Position numbers and translations under genes: made by a program. From NCBI GenBank assembly GCA_903866825.1, contig CAIPPE010000165.1, forward strand, positions 1-32,778: DNA of 32,778 nucleotides, in the 5' to 3' direction. Positions 1 through 6,881 of the stretch are shown here, in pieces (within the stretch, counting starts at the first letter, position 1; each line of letters starts with the position of its first letter). This stretch comes from an uncultured Methylococcaceae bacterium (lineage in GTDB: Bacteria > Pseudomonadota > Gammaproteobacteria > Methylococcales > Methylomonadaceae). The notes below the pieces were generated by a model that was not told the origin of the DNA, did not search any database, and saw only the letters and a list, made by a program, of their open reading frames with translations.

Positions 1-68
1 CCATTTTTTGTAAGGCTACAAACGTACCAGCCATTCTCGATATTAGTTTTAGTAATAAAAGCTTTCAT
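1..68 (-). CDS. Partial hypothetical protein, cut by the window edge
   Basis: An ATG at 68-66 opens a leftward frame that stays open to base 1, giving 22 codons (MKAFITKTNIENGWYVC and on). It starts two bases after the TAA of the nuclease gene at 71-433, so the two are probably one transcript. The visible part is too short to recognise a family. No Shine-Dalgarno sequence precedes it, as for most genes here. The rest of the gene lies outside the window. Confidence 0.5.
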   Translation of the reverse strand, partial: MKAFITKTNIENGWYVCSLTKN

Positions 69-70
69 GA

Positions 71-433
71 TTAGATAAAGACTTCTTTTGTTTTAGAAGT
101 AAAATATTTTTTAATAATATCACTATTTATTTTTGTTAGATTATTAGTATTTTTTGCTACCATATTATTTAAATCTTTTTTATTTTTAAGATAATAAATA
201 GAATCTCTAATAGGAGTTAAAACAGCTACAGCTAAGATATCAAATTTTTCACCATCTAGCTTAACTGTTGTTTGTCCTCTTAAACTTTTTACTTCAACTC
301 TATATTTATCATTTACTAATAAATCATATCCCATTCTTAACGTTGATACGTCTTTTACCCTATAATTCTTGCTCCATAAACTTTTTTGAACAAGTAATTC
401 AGCCCTTCTTCCTACATCATACGATGTTTCCAT
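71..433 (-). CDS. Small PD-(D/E)XK nuclease-like protein
   Basis: This 120-residue protein has the core of a PD-(D/E)XK nuclease: an early glutamate in an N-terminal helix (E12 in GRRAELLVQ), then an aspartate at the end of a strand (D37 in GYDLLV) and an E-x-K on the next strand (E47 and K49 in YRVEVKS). That order matches resolvase-like and restriction-like members that cut branched or specific DNA with Mg2+. The C-terminal 50 residues are lysine- and asparagine-rich and not recognisable. It is read divergently from the replication genes, from a promoter overlapping the repeat at 470-500. Whether it acts in recombination, defence or host DNA breakdown cannot be told from sequence. The fold is fairly secure, the role is not. 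Confidence 0.65.
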   Translation of the reverse strand: METSYDVGRRAELLVQKSLWSKNYRVKDVSTLRMGYDLLVNDKYRVEVKSLRGQTTVKLDGEKFDILAVAVLTPIRDSIYYLKNKKDLNNMVAKNTNNLTKINSDIIKKYFTSKTKEVFI

Positions 434-469
434 TTATTTAATAATTAATTACTAATAATTCGACTATTA

Positions 470-500
470 CTATAATAGCAATTATTGCTATAATAGCAAT
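470..500. promoter_or_regulatory. Operator-like triple repeat over a leftward promoter
   Basis: Three alternating half-sites, ATAGCAAT (475-482), ATTGCTAT (484-491) and ATAGCAAT (493-500), are spaced every nine bases and form two overlapping palindromes. CTATAATAGCAAT is also a direct repeat at 470-482 and 488-500. On the minus strand the same bases contain TTGCTA (499-494), a 16-base gap and TATTAT (477-472), a plausible promoter for the nuclease gene starting at 433. A bound regulator would block it. Which protein binds is unknown; the ribbon-helix-helix protein at 30801 is one candidate. Confidence 0.5.
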
Positions 501-524
501 AGGTAAAAATATTCAGATACATTT

Positions 525-560
525 CATCGCAAGGTGTCAAATCACCGCAAGTTATCCCCA
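525..560. promoter_or_regulatory. Composite site A: inverted repeat plus AAGTTATCCCCA
   Basis: The stretch has GGTG-N6-CACC flanked by GCAA words (read on the minus strand it begins CTTGCGGTGATTTGAC), followed directly by AAGTTATCCCCA at 549-560. The same 12 bases with a related TGCG(A/G)TGAT element recur at 3808-3849 and 30391-30423, always between genes. TTATCCCCA is one base from the classic DnaA box TTATNCACA. It lies just upstream of the early promoter at 569-596, so it could be a replication-initiator or regulator site. Confidence 0.5.
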
Positions 561-568
561 TGTTAAAT

Positions 569-596
569 TTGCGCGGTAGACGTACGAGAGTATAAT
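569..596 (+). promoter_or_regulatory. Early promoter for the replication operon
   Basis: TTGCGC at 569-574 (four of six matches to the -35 consensus), a 16-base spacer and a perfect TATAAT at 591-596. Transcription would start near base 603 and give a leader of about 110 bases before the primase ATG at 714. The 16-base spacing matches the stronger promoters at 13809 and 30746. Confidence 0.6.
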
Positions 597-603
597 GACT
601 TAC

Positions 604-699
604 ATGCATGAATTAAGTACAGTTAAATTTATCAATTTCAAAAACGGCATCCTGCGAATTTGTAGTAATACCTATTCATGCATCAGGGTGTCGTTTTTT
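604..699 (+). terminator. Attenuator-like terminator in the primase leader
   Basis: Bases 641-654 pair with 684-697 in a 14-base-pair stem (two G-U pairs, none mismatched), and the right arm runs into six T residues at 694-699, the form of a Rho-independent terminator. It sits between the promoter at 591 and the start codon at 714, so it would stop most early transcripts. ATGCATGAAT at 604-613 is the exact reverse complement of ATTCATGCAT at 674-683 in the terminator loop. That pairing would enclose only the left arm, so it could compete with the terminator or form a pseudoknot. A regulated attenuator is the natural reading. Confidence 0.6.
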
Positions 700-713
700 A
701 AGTTTGTAATTTT

Positions 714-2858
714 ATGAATCCTTTAATCAAGCAATTTAAGGACGAGAAGCGATGGTGTAATTGGAAATTTAAAACTATTGGAGATAAGAAAACAAAAGTT
801 CCTTATGCTATTACTGGTAAGCCAGCATCTTCTACCGATTCATTCACCTGGTCAACTTACGAAGAAGCTTTAAACGCTAGTAAGAATGTTGGAATAATTT
901 TTACCCCAGATCAAACCTTGCTTGGAATTGACCTTGATAAATGTCTAAATGATAAAGGGCAAATCCAGCATGAGAATGGCGAGCAGATTGCGGAATTATT
1001 AATCGAGGCTGATACCTACACAGAAACTAGCGTTTCAAAAACAGGGCTGCATTTATTCTTAAAACTTTCTGCTCCACTTCATCTTATTGCAAATCGAAAC
1101 CATAACTTCGAGATGTATACTAGCGGCAGATACTTTGTGTTTACCGGGAATTCTTACCAGGAAGAAAAAGAAGTCAGAACTGTTACTCCTGAAGAAGCCA
1201 CGAAATTATTAAATATCCTAGGTTATCCATTTAATAAGAAAGAAGAAGCTGATCATGTTGCGCCGAAGAACAATATGATTGCCCTGGACGACAACACTGT
1301 GCTTGAGAGAATGTTTAAGTCCAAGAACGGAGACAAGATTAAAAGTCTCTATGACGGAGACATTACTGCCCACGATAAAGATGGTTCAAAAGCAGACATG
1401 GCAATCTGTTCCCACCTGGCTTTCTGGTGCGGTAAAAATGCAACACAGATGGAGCGAATCTGGTCTGCTTCGCCTTTAGGGTCACGCAAGAAAACTCAAA
1501 CTCGCCCTGATTATCGAGATCGTACTATTAAGGCTGCGATAGATAATTGCCAAGAAGTCTATGAGACACCCTCAATGAAGATCGAAAAAGATAATCCAAC
1601 TTTAGACCTTCTATATTTTGTAAATAAAGAAAAAGAAAAGGTCTTTATTCAAAATACTGAAAACATGTGTCGAATCTTACGTTGTCACCCGGATTTTCAG
1701 AACCGCTTACGCTATGATATCTTCAAAAACTGTATTGAGATATTACCAACTGATAATAAATGGCGAACAATTGAAGACAACGACGCTGTGAACTTACAAA
1801 CTGCTATCTCAATTTTGTTTCCTTGTTTCAGCAAAGTCGGTAAAGATATGGTCTATGACGCCCTGATTAAAGTAGCCAAAGAGAATTTTATGGATAGCGC
1901 GAGTGATTACGTTAAATCTTTAAAATGGGACGGTACCAAACGCCTTGATACTTGGCTTAGTACAGTCTATGGTGCCCCAGACGACGTTTACCATCGCGCG
2001 GTAGCCTCAAACTGGCTTAAAGGACTTGTGAAGCGTATAACAGAGCCTGGTTGCAAATTCGACTATGTATTAGTGCTAGAAGGTCCTCAAGGAGCACGTA
2101 AGTCTACTTCCTTAGCGATTCTAGGCGGTAACTGGCACGTTGAGACTGCTATGAGTACCGATACTAAGGACTTCTTTATGCAGTTTCAGGGTAAGGCCAT
2201 TATTGAGTTCTCGGAAGGAGAAACCCTCTCGCGCACAGAGGTAAAGCGTATGAAGGCTATTATCACCATGCAATCTGATAAGTATCGCCCACCTTATGAG
2301 CGAACCAGTCAGGAGTTTCCACGCCGCTGTGTCTTTGCTATGACCACAAACCAGACGGAATACCTCAAAGATGAAACCGGGAACCGCCGCTGGCTTCCTG
2401 TGGCTCTTAAAGTAGAATTTGCTAACACAGACTGGCTATTGGCAAATCGAGATCAATTATTTGCGGAAGCATATTATCGAATAGCAAACCTTAAAGAAAC
2501 AGTTTATGAGTTTCCCCAGGCTGAAACACTGGCAGCTCAGGCAGCAAGAAGAATCCATGATCAAAATGCTGACTTGGTAGCAGACTGGTACTATGAATCG
2601 TTAAATGATGAAAATAGAGAACAAGGCATTACGATCCACCAGGTTTATAAACAAGCGATGAACGGAGGTTTTTCCACCAAGATAATGAGTAAGTATGATG
2701 AGATGAACATCGCTGATATCCTTAAATCCCATTTGAAACTTATTAATAGGCAGACGATGAGGAATGGGGTTAGGGCAAGCCGATGGTATATGGAAGGTCA
2801 AAAGGTCGAGGTGGAAGAAAAAAAGTTAGTATTGAGCGAGATAGATACAAATTGGTAA
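714..2858 (+). CDS. Primase-polymerase fused to VirE-type helicase
   Basis: The 714-residue protein would prime and probably copy phage DNA and unwind it. Residues 1-150 match the NrS-1 phage polymerase type of archaeo-eukaryotic primase: the substrate-loop-like ASSTD (38-42), the metal-binding GIDLD (71-75), TGLHLF with its histidine (110-115) and SGRYFVFTG (137-145). A small helical primase C-terminal segment follows at about 195-280. Residues about 395-565 form the VirE (PF05272) helicase: Walker A GPQGARKS (457-464), Walker B KAIIEFSEGE (494-503) and an arginine-finger-like GNRRWLPV (556-563). It is first in the early operon behind an attenuator. No Shine-Dalgarno sequence precedes the ATG; the leader is U-rich. 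A separate family A or B polymerase is absent from the window, so this may be the main replicase. Confidence 0.9.
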   Translation: MNPLIKQFKDEKRWCNWKFKTIGDKKTKVPYAITGKPASSTDSFTWSTYEEALNASKNVGIIFTPDQTLLGIDLDKCLNDKGQIQHENGEQIAELLIEADTYTETSVSKTGLHLFLKLSAPLHLIANRNHNFEMYTSGRYFVFTGNSYQEEKEVRTVTPEEATKLLNILGYPFNKKEEADHVAPKNNMIALDDNTVLERMFKSKNGDKIKSLYDGDITAHDKDGSKADMAICSHLAFWCGKNATQMERIWSASPLGSRKKTQTRPDYRDRTIKAAIDNCQEVYETPSMKIEKDNPTLDLLYFVNKEKEKVFIQNTENMCRILRCHPDFQNRLRYDIFKNCIEILPTDNKWRTIEDNDAVNLQTAISILFPCFSKVGKDMVYDALIKVAKENFMDSASDYVKSLKWDGTKRLDTWLSTVYGAPDDVYHRAVASNWLKGLVKRITEPGCKFDYVLVLEGPQGARKSTSLAILGGNWHVETAMSTDTKDFFMQFQGKAIIEFSEGETLSRTEVKRMKAIITMQSDKYRPPYERTSQEFPRRCVFAMTTNQTEYLKDETGNRRWLPVALKVEFANTDWLLANRDQLFAEAYYRIANLKETVYEFPQAETLAAQAARRIHDQNADLVADWYYESLNDENREQGITIHQVYKQAMNGGFSTKIMSKYDEMNIADILKSHLKLINRQTMRNGVRASRWYMEGQKVEVEEKKLVLSEIDTNW

Positions 2859-2878
2859 TAATTAATTAATTTAAAAAA

Positions 2879-3169
2879 ATGATAATACAAACAAAAAATG
2901 TTTTGCTGGATTTGAAAGGAAAGCCATTTAAAAGCGACGGAGCCGATTTAACTGTGGGTGAGGCGATTTCAAATATCTTGTCTTATGATAAGACTGCTGG
3001 GAAGTTCAAAGTTTATGCTTTAGCTAAAAAGTTTATGGACCAGGACACTGTTGATCTTGATAAGGCTGATATTAGTCTTATTAAAACTGCTATTGAAAAG
3101 ACTGAAACTTATATCCATAACGCTATTACTGGCGGTTTGATTGAGTTTTTGACTGAAACTAAAGACTAA
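2879..3169 (+). CDS. Small early phage protein of unknown function
   Basis: This 96-residue protein resembles a widespread small phage family that begins with a short beta hairpin (LDLKGKPFKSDG) and continues with helices carrying the segments LTVGEAISNIL and DISLIKTAIEK. Proteins of that type usually sit in replication or recombination clusters and have no known activity. It starts 20 bases after the primase gene, and its last base is the first base of the next ATG (TAATG), which suggests coupled translation with the nuclease. No catalytic motif or membrane segment is visible. Gene certain, function unknown. Confidence 0.75.
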   Translation: MIIQTKNVLLDLKGKPFKSDGADLTVGEAISNILSYDKTAGKFKVYALAKKFMDQDTVDLDKADISLIKTAIEKTETYIHNAITGGLIEFLTETKD

Positions 3170-3807
3170 TGAAAACAACTTTAAAGGTTCCTATTAAAGT
3201 TTCGAGTAAACCAAAATTTGATCCAAAGCGTCGTCAGTCCTGGTCGCAGTTATCTTGCTTCAGTAATCCTGATTATCCTAAATATAGTAATCCTGAGAAA
3301 TGGTATCAATCATATATTCTTGGTAAATGGGAAGATCCAACACCTCAACTTTTATTTGGTGGCATAACTGATAAACGAATTCAGAATGATCCCGACTTCT
3401 TACCCGAATTAGAACGATTCCCAGAAGCACAGCATGAGTTAGACATAATCTACAGCGGTATCGAATTATATGGTCTAGCCGACGGCTACGATTCTGCGAA
3501 CCTTAGACTTAAAGATGATAAGACTGGTGTATCACCTTGGACACAGGGACGGGCAGATAAAACTGGTCAGCTAACGATGTACTGTTTGATTCTATATTTG
3601 CGTGATGGTATTAAGCCGGAGAAAGTAAAGTGTCAGATTGACTGGCTTCCTACTGTGCAAAATGCTGATCTATCAATAGATTTTGTTAAGCCAATTAAGA
3701 TCCATACTTTTTACACAAAAAGAACAATGGTTGATCTCCTAAAATTCATCACCTACATTAAAAAAACAGTTAAGGCGATGGAGAAGTACGCAAACAATCA
3801 TAAATAA
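3169..3807 (+). CDS. RecB/Cas4-like PD-(D/E)XK nuclease
   Basis: The 212-residue protein has the layout of RecB-family exonucleases. It opens with a SWSQLSCF segment (24-31) like the helix that begins RecB nuclease domains. A strand then carries D105 (YGLADGYD), followed by the D-x-K motif D116/K118 in LKDDKTG, and the diagnostic QxxxY motif at Q134 and Y138 (GQLTMYC). It would degrade or trim DNA ends with Mg2+ during recombination or processing of replication forks. None of the four cysteines that mark iron-sulphur Cas4 proteins is evident. It overlaps the preceding stop codon by one base, so it belongs to the early operon, next to the primase and a putative ssDNA-binding protein. Confidence 0.75.
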   Translation: MKTTLKVPIKVSSKPKFDPKRRQSWSQLSCFSNPDYPKYSNPEKWYQSYILGKWEDPTPQLLFGGITDKRIQNDPDFLPELERFPEAQHELDIIYSGIELYGLADGYDSANLRLKDDKTGVSPWTQGRADKTGQLTMYCLILYLRDGIKPEKVKCQIDWLPTVQNADLSIDFVKPIKIHTFYTKRTMVDLLKFITYIKKTVKAMEKYANNHK

Positions 3808-3849
3808 AAGTTATCCCCAGATATTAGTCTTGCGATGATTGACCGCAAG
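3808..3849. promoter_or_regulatory. Composite site B: AAGTTATCCCCA plus inverted repeat
   Basis: AAGTTATCCCCA (3808-3819) begins directly after the nuclease stop codon. Ten bases... later CTTGCG-N9-CGCAAG (3829-3849) forms a clean inverted repeat whose inner bases read ATGATTGAC. Both parts match sites A (525-560) and C (30391-30423), though the order and spacing differ. It opens a 262-base gap that also holds two large hairpins, so this is a candidate origin or regulator-binding region. Confidence 0.5.
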
Positions 3850-3866
3850 TAGTAAGATATGAATAT

Positions 3867-3992
3867 CCTTCATTGATCCGGTGCACAAACAATATTAATT
3901 CGACACATCGGATCATTTAAGGAAAAGTTCATTGAAAGTAGTATTAATAAATTTAAGAATTGGCGTTCAGGGATTTATTATTACTACTTTCA
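3867..3992. other. Two large hairpins in the 262-base early intergenic gap
   Basis: The first hairpin pairs TGATCCGGTG (3874-3883) with CATCGGATCA (3906-3915), with CCTT (3867-3870) pairing AAGG (3919-3922) outside a small internal loop. The second has 20-base arms at 3933-3952 and 3973-3992 with 19 pairs and a 20-base loop. Neither is followed by a strong T run, so they are not convincing terminators. AT-rich DNA with large palindromes next to composite site B could be a replication origin or an RNA processing element. A TATAAT at 4050-4055 could start a short transcript for the next gene, but no -35 match is visible. Confidence 0.5.
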
Positions 3993-4069
3993 GTGCATTT
4001 TAAATAGGTCGAAAATCACTGTAAATAATTAATCACGATTAATAGTAATTATAATCACGAAATAAACAA

Positions 4070-4621
4070 ATGACATTTCTACCTAAAGATACTACGATCC
4101 CTAGCGGATCAAATGGTTATGTAAAGTTTGAGGAAGGAGAGACACGCTTGAGAATTCTATCCGCAGCGCGTGTAGGTTGGGAAGGTTGGAAAGACAATAA
4201 GCCTTTCCGACGTGAGGGTAACGAGAAGAATATTGATGATGATGAAGTTGATATTGATGAGCGATTTACTAAGAAGCCTAAAGTTCGCCCATTTTGGGGA
4301 ATGATCGTTTACGATTATGGCGACGCTCAAGTTAAGTTCTTAACCCTTACTCAGAAGAAGATAATGAAAACCCTAATGGACCTTGCTGAAAGTAAGGACT
4401 GGGGTGATCCTATGGGTTATGACTTGGTGATTACCAAAGAGGACACAAAGCCTGTGTCTTACACAGTTAAACCTATCCCACCAAAGAAAATATCAGCTGA
4501 AGTTCGAGATGCTTTTGATGCTTCTGAACTTGATCTTGATAATCTTTTTGAATCCGATAATGATTCAAAGGATACTAGAGATTTTAACTCAGTCGGTAAG
4601 AAGAAGTCTAAGGGCTTCTAA
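4070..4621 (+). CDS. Putative single-stranded DNA-binding protein
   Basis: The 183-residue protein begins with the pattern GYVKFEEGETRLRILSAA, then GWEGWKDNKPFRR, which is common to phage OB-fold ssDNA-binding proteins of the T4 gp32-like type. The middle holds an aromatic strand segment, RPFWGMIVYDYG, suited to stacking on bases. An acidic region (FDASELDLDNLFESDND) lies near the C-terminus, as in proteins that recruit replication partners, but unlike most such proteins it ends in a basic KKKSKGF tail. It lies in the early operon next to nuclease and helicase genes, which supports the role. The match is by pattern only, so the function is probable rather than proven. Confidence 0.6.
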   Translation: MTFLPKDTTIPSGSNGYVKFEEGETRLRILSAARVGWEGWKDNKPFRREGNEKNIDDDEVDIDERFTKKPKVRPFWGMIVYDYGDAQVKFLTLTQKKIMKTLMDLAESKDWGDPMGYDLVITKEDTKPVSYTVKPIPPKKISAEVRDAFDASELDLDNLFESDNDSKDTRDFNSVGKKKSKGF

Positions 4622-4628
4622 TTTTCTT

Positions 4629-4651
4629 CAGTGCCGGTATACCCGGCATTG
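4629..4651 (+). promoter_or_regulatory. Short GC-rich hairpin after the ssDNA-binding gene
   Basis: CAGTGCCGG (4629-4637) pairs with CCGGCATTG (4643-4651) across a five-base loop, nine pairs including one G-U. It is not followed by a T run, so it is more likely an RNA-stability or processing hairpin that sets the abundant upstream mRNA apart from the small genes downstream than a full terminator. Confidence 0.45.
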
Positions 4652-4668
4652 GGATAAGATTAAAAAAA

Positions 4669-4869
4669 ATGAAACCAATACTAAACAAATGGCAAATAGG
4701 ATTAATGATTAAGAGAGACCTTATGACATGTGATAGAGGCTGGAAAACTTTTGACTTTTGGCTTTTTAAACTTATTTCTTTACCGGGACAAGGAACGATG
4801 CTGCAAAAGAAAAATTATAAAGGAATTAAATTTGGTTTTTATTTTTGGTTGCCAATAGAATCAAAATGA
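4669..4869 (+). CDS. Small aromatic-rich hypothetical protein
   Basis: A 66-codon frame begins after an A-rich leader (TTAAAAAAAATG). The product is basic and rich in tryptophan and phenylalanine (DFWLFKLISL, FGFYFWLPIESK), but it shows no clear membrane helix or known motif. Its stop codon overlaps the next start in the form ATGA (4866-4869). That start-stop coupling continues through several tiny genes and is the main reason to accept it as real. Function unknown. Confidence 0.5.
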   Translation: MKPILNKWQIGLMIKRDLMTCDRGWKTFDFWLFKLISLPGQGTMLQKKNYKGIKFGFYFWLPIESK

Positions 4870-5018
4870 ACCATAACATTAAAAAGAAAGTCTTAGGGTT
4901 ATGTGGCCACGTCTTTATCAGAAAACATAATAACCAAAAGCGATGTCTTAAATGTCAAAAGTTTTATCATTTAGAATTACGACGCCTTAATTACTTAAAA
5001 CACAAAAGAATAATATGA
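4866..5018 (+). CDS. Tiny zinc-finger-like protein
   Basis: This 50-codon gene overlaps the previous stop as ATGA and its own TGA overlaps the next ATG in the same way (5015-5018). The product is very basic and has the pairs C13/H15 (LCGH) and C27/C30 (CLKC), a plausible single zinc-binding knuckle of about 18 residues. Such proteins in early phage operons are often DNA- or RNA-binding accessory factors or host-takeover proteins, but no specific family is recognised. The coupling on both sides supports it as a real gene. Confidence 0.5.
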   Translation: MNHNIKKKVLGLCGHVFIRKHNNQKRCLKCQKFYHLELRRLNYLKHKRII

Positions 5019-5224
5019 AAAACTTACTTACATTTATAGACAAGATACTTAATCCAATTCAAGGTAAATACGATTATCCTTTTATGACAACTTCTGATCT
5101 TGATTTAAAACTTAAAATTCCAGAAATGCCTTATAAATATATAGTAGTGAAAAGATGTATTGAAGAAACAGAGAAAGGATTAAAGTATCAAATTATTTAC
5201 ACACTAAGGTGGTTTAAATTTTAA
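5015..5224 (+). CDS. Small hypothetical protein in the early operon
   Basis: The 69-residue product has a lysine-rich start, then LKIPEMPYKYIVVKRCIEE and YQIIYTLRWFKF, which suggest a small alpha-beta domain with a final strand. I do not recognise a family. Its ATG overlaps the TGA of the zinc-finger-like gene (ATGA at 5015-5018), and the next gene starts two bases after its stop, so it is part of a tightly packed early transcript. Function unknown. Confidence 0.5.
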   Translation: MKNLLTFIDKILNPIQGKYDYPFMTTSDLDLKLKIPEMPYKYIVVKRCIEETEKGLKYQIIYTLRWFKF

Positions 5225-5226
5225 TT

Positions 5227-5382
5227 ATGAAAACTTTAATTATTATTTGTTGCTTCCTAGTTGTAGGATTAAATCTATACATGAGTTACATATTTTATTT
5301 TGCTTCCTGTAAAGATATTCAACAATCTAGGTTTGTTAGTATTTTACAAACACCAGCTAGGTGTATCAACTTCCAAAAATGA
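5227..5382 (+). CDS. Tiny membrane protein
   Basis: This 51-codon gene starts two bases after the previous stop. The product begins with a strongly hydrophobic segment (TLIIICCFLVVGLNLYMSYIF, roughly residues 3-23) that would form one membrane helix or an uncleaved signal anchor, followed by a short basic tail with two cysteines. Its stop overlaps the next start as ATGA (5379-5382). Small early membrane proteins in phages are often host-interaction or exclusion factors; that is only a possibility here. Confidence 0.45.
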   Translation: MKTLIIICCFLVVGLNLYMSYIFYFASCKDIQQSRFVSILQTPARCINFQK

Positions 5383-5519
5383 AACCATTAAAAGCCTACG
5401 CTATTGTTAATAAGAAAAATCCTAAATTAAAGTTTTTAGATATTTTCCCCACTAAAGATGTAAATATTGCTAAAGACGAGAAGATAATTGAAGTAGAAAT
5501 TTATGCCAAACAAAAATAA
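5379..5519 (+). CDS. Tiny hypothetical protein
   Basis: The 46-residue product is basic and soluble-looking (KAYAIVNKKNPKLKF, then a short strand EKIIEVEIYAKQK), compatible with a small beta-rich fold. The gene overlaps the previous one as ATGA and the next gene by 17 bases. Its overlaps with neighbours on both sides and the continuous coupling favour a real gene. No family recognised. Confidence 0.45.
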   Translation: MKPLKAYAIVNKKNPKLKFLDIFPTKDVNIAKDEKIIEVEIYAKQK

Positions 5520-5694
5520 TTTTACAGATAAAAATGTTATCTTTCATAATGAGGAACAAGAACCTAAAAAAGAAGACAATAAATATGACTGTATTTTAGA
5601 ATGTGCTAAATGCGGCAAAACTATTGGATATGGTCTATCAGGTGATTTTAACTGCCTTGAAATTATTTGTGAAGATTGTATTAATTTATGCTAA
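5503..5694 (+). CDS. Small zinc-ribbon protein
   Basis: The 63-residue product has an acidic N-terminal half and then a classic zinc ribbon: CAKCGK, a turn of about 14 residues, and CEDC. Such domains bind nucleic acid or protein partners. The gene overlaps the end of the preceding small gene and the first seven bases of the helicase gene, so it is likely translated together with the helicase and could serve as its accessory factor. No catalytic residues are visible. Function unknown. Confidence 0.6.
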   Translation: MPNKNNFTDKNVIFHNEEQEPKKEDNKYDCILECAKCGKTIGYGLSGDFNCLEIICEDCINLC

Positions 5695-6881
5695 GACCAT
5701 ATCAACAAGAAGCCTTTAAAGCTATTAAAGCTGACATTGATCTACGTGGAGCATCATTAATTGTGATGCCAACAGGTTCAGGCAAGTCGCATCTTATTGC
5801 TGCTGCGGCCACCCTCAAAGCTCCTGTACTTATCCTACAGCCCTCGCGCGAGCTTCTAGCACAGAATAGGGCAAAGCTGGCTTTACTTGTCCCTGAGAGC
5901 GAAATTGGCACCTATTCAGCCTCATTTAAAGAGAAAACTATCCGTAAATTCACCTTCGCCACCATACAATCTGTGTATTTAAAGCCAGAACTTTTTAAAC
6001 ATATTAAATTGGTTATTATTGATGAATGTCATGGACTAGCTCCAAGGGCATTAGGCACAATGTATATGCAATTTTTAGAAGGAATTGGATCACCAAAAAC
6101 GCTAGGTTTTACTGCAACTCCATACCGCCTTGAAATTGGTTATCATCGTCACGACAATGGAGATTTAGAAGCTATGACGATGTTGAAGCTCATCAATAGA
6201 ATGAGGCATAAAAGTCACAAAGAGATTTTTTGGAAAAGAATAATCTATCATATTTCTTATAAGGAATTAGAGGAACAAGGGTATCTTTCTCCAATAGAAT
6301 ATATCCATGAACCACTTTTACCTTATACCGAGATACCAATTAATCAATCAAGAAGCGACTATAACCTTGAAGGATATACTAGGGCGATTGTTGGCAGGGA
6401 AGCAAATATTTTAAATACTATTACTGAGGCAGAAAAACGTTATAAGTCAATTCTAGTGTTTTGTTCTACAACTGATCAAGCTAGGATATTGTGGGCCGCA
6501 GTGAAGGATTCGGGGTTGGTTTTAGGTGATACCGATAATAAAGAAAGAACACAGACTATTGAAGATTTCAAAAATGGAAAGGTTAAGACGGTTTTTAACT
6601 TTGGAACCCTTACGACAGGCTTTGACCATCAGGAGCTAGACTGTGTTCTACTACTTCGCCCAACCCGTTCAATCGTTCTATATAATCAAATGCTTGGTAG
6701 AGTAACTCGAATTGCTCCGGGGAAGACTAAAGGCACTGTGATTGATTTAACTGATACTTGTCACGCTATCGGCAAGATAGAATCATTTGAAATGTACCGA
6801 AATGAAAGGGGATTATGGGATTTAAAAACTGAAAGACACGATAGCTGGCATGATCGTTGCCTTTTCTCCCGAATTATATGA
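5688..6881 (+). CDS. Superfamily 2 DECH-box helicase
   Basis: The 397-residue protein is a compact SF2 helicase that would use ATP to remodel DNA during replication or recombination. Visible motifs are the Q-motif-like RPYQQEAF (3-10), Walker A MPTGSGKS (27-34), motif Ia LQPSRELL, the DECH box (112-115), motif III TATPYR (142-147), motif V FNFGTLTTGFD and motif VI QMLGRVTRIAPGK. The order and the single RecA pair resemble RadD/UvsW-type helicases without long accessory domains. It starts inside the zinc-ribbon gene and its stop overlaps the next start as ATGA (6878-6881), so helicase and resolvase are co-translated, which fits a branch-migration and resolution pair. Confidence 0.88.
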   Translation: MLRPYQQEAFKAIKADIDLRGASLIVMPTGSGKSHLIAAAATLKAPVLILQPSRELLAQNRAKLALLVPESEIGTYSASFKEKTIRKFTFATIQSVYLKPELFKHIKLVIIDECHGLAPRALGTMYMQFLEGIGSPKTLGFTATPYRLEIGYHRHDNGDLEAMTMLKLINRMRHKSHKEIFWKRIIYHISYKELEEQGYLSPIEYIHEPLLPYTEIPINQSRSDYNLEGYTRAIVGREANILNTITEAEKRYKSILVFCSTTDQARILWAAVKDSGLVLGDTDNKERTQTIEDFKNGKVKTVFNFGTLTTGFDHQELDCVLLLRPTRSIVLYNQMLGRVTRIAPGKTKGTVIDLTDTCHAIGKIESFEMYRNERGLWDLKTERHDSWHDRCLFSRII

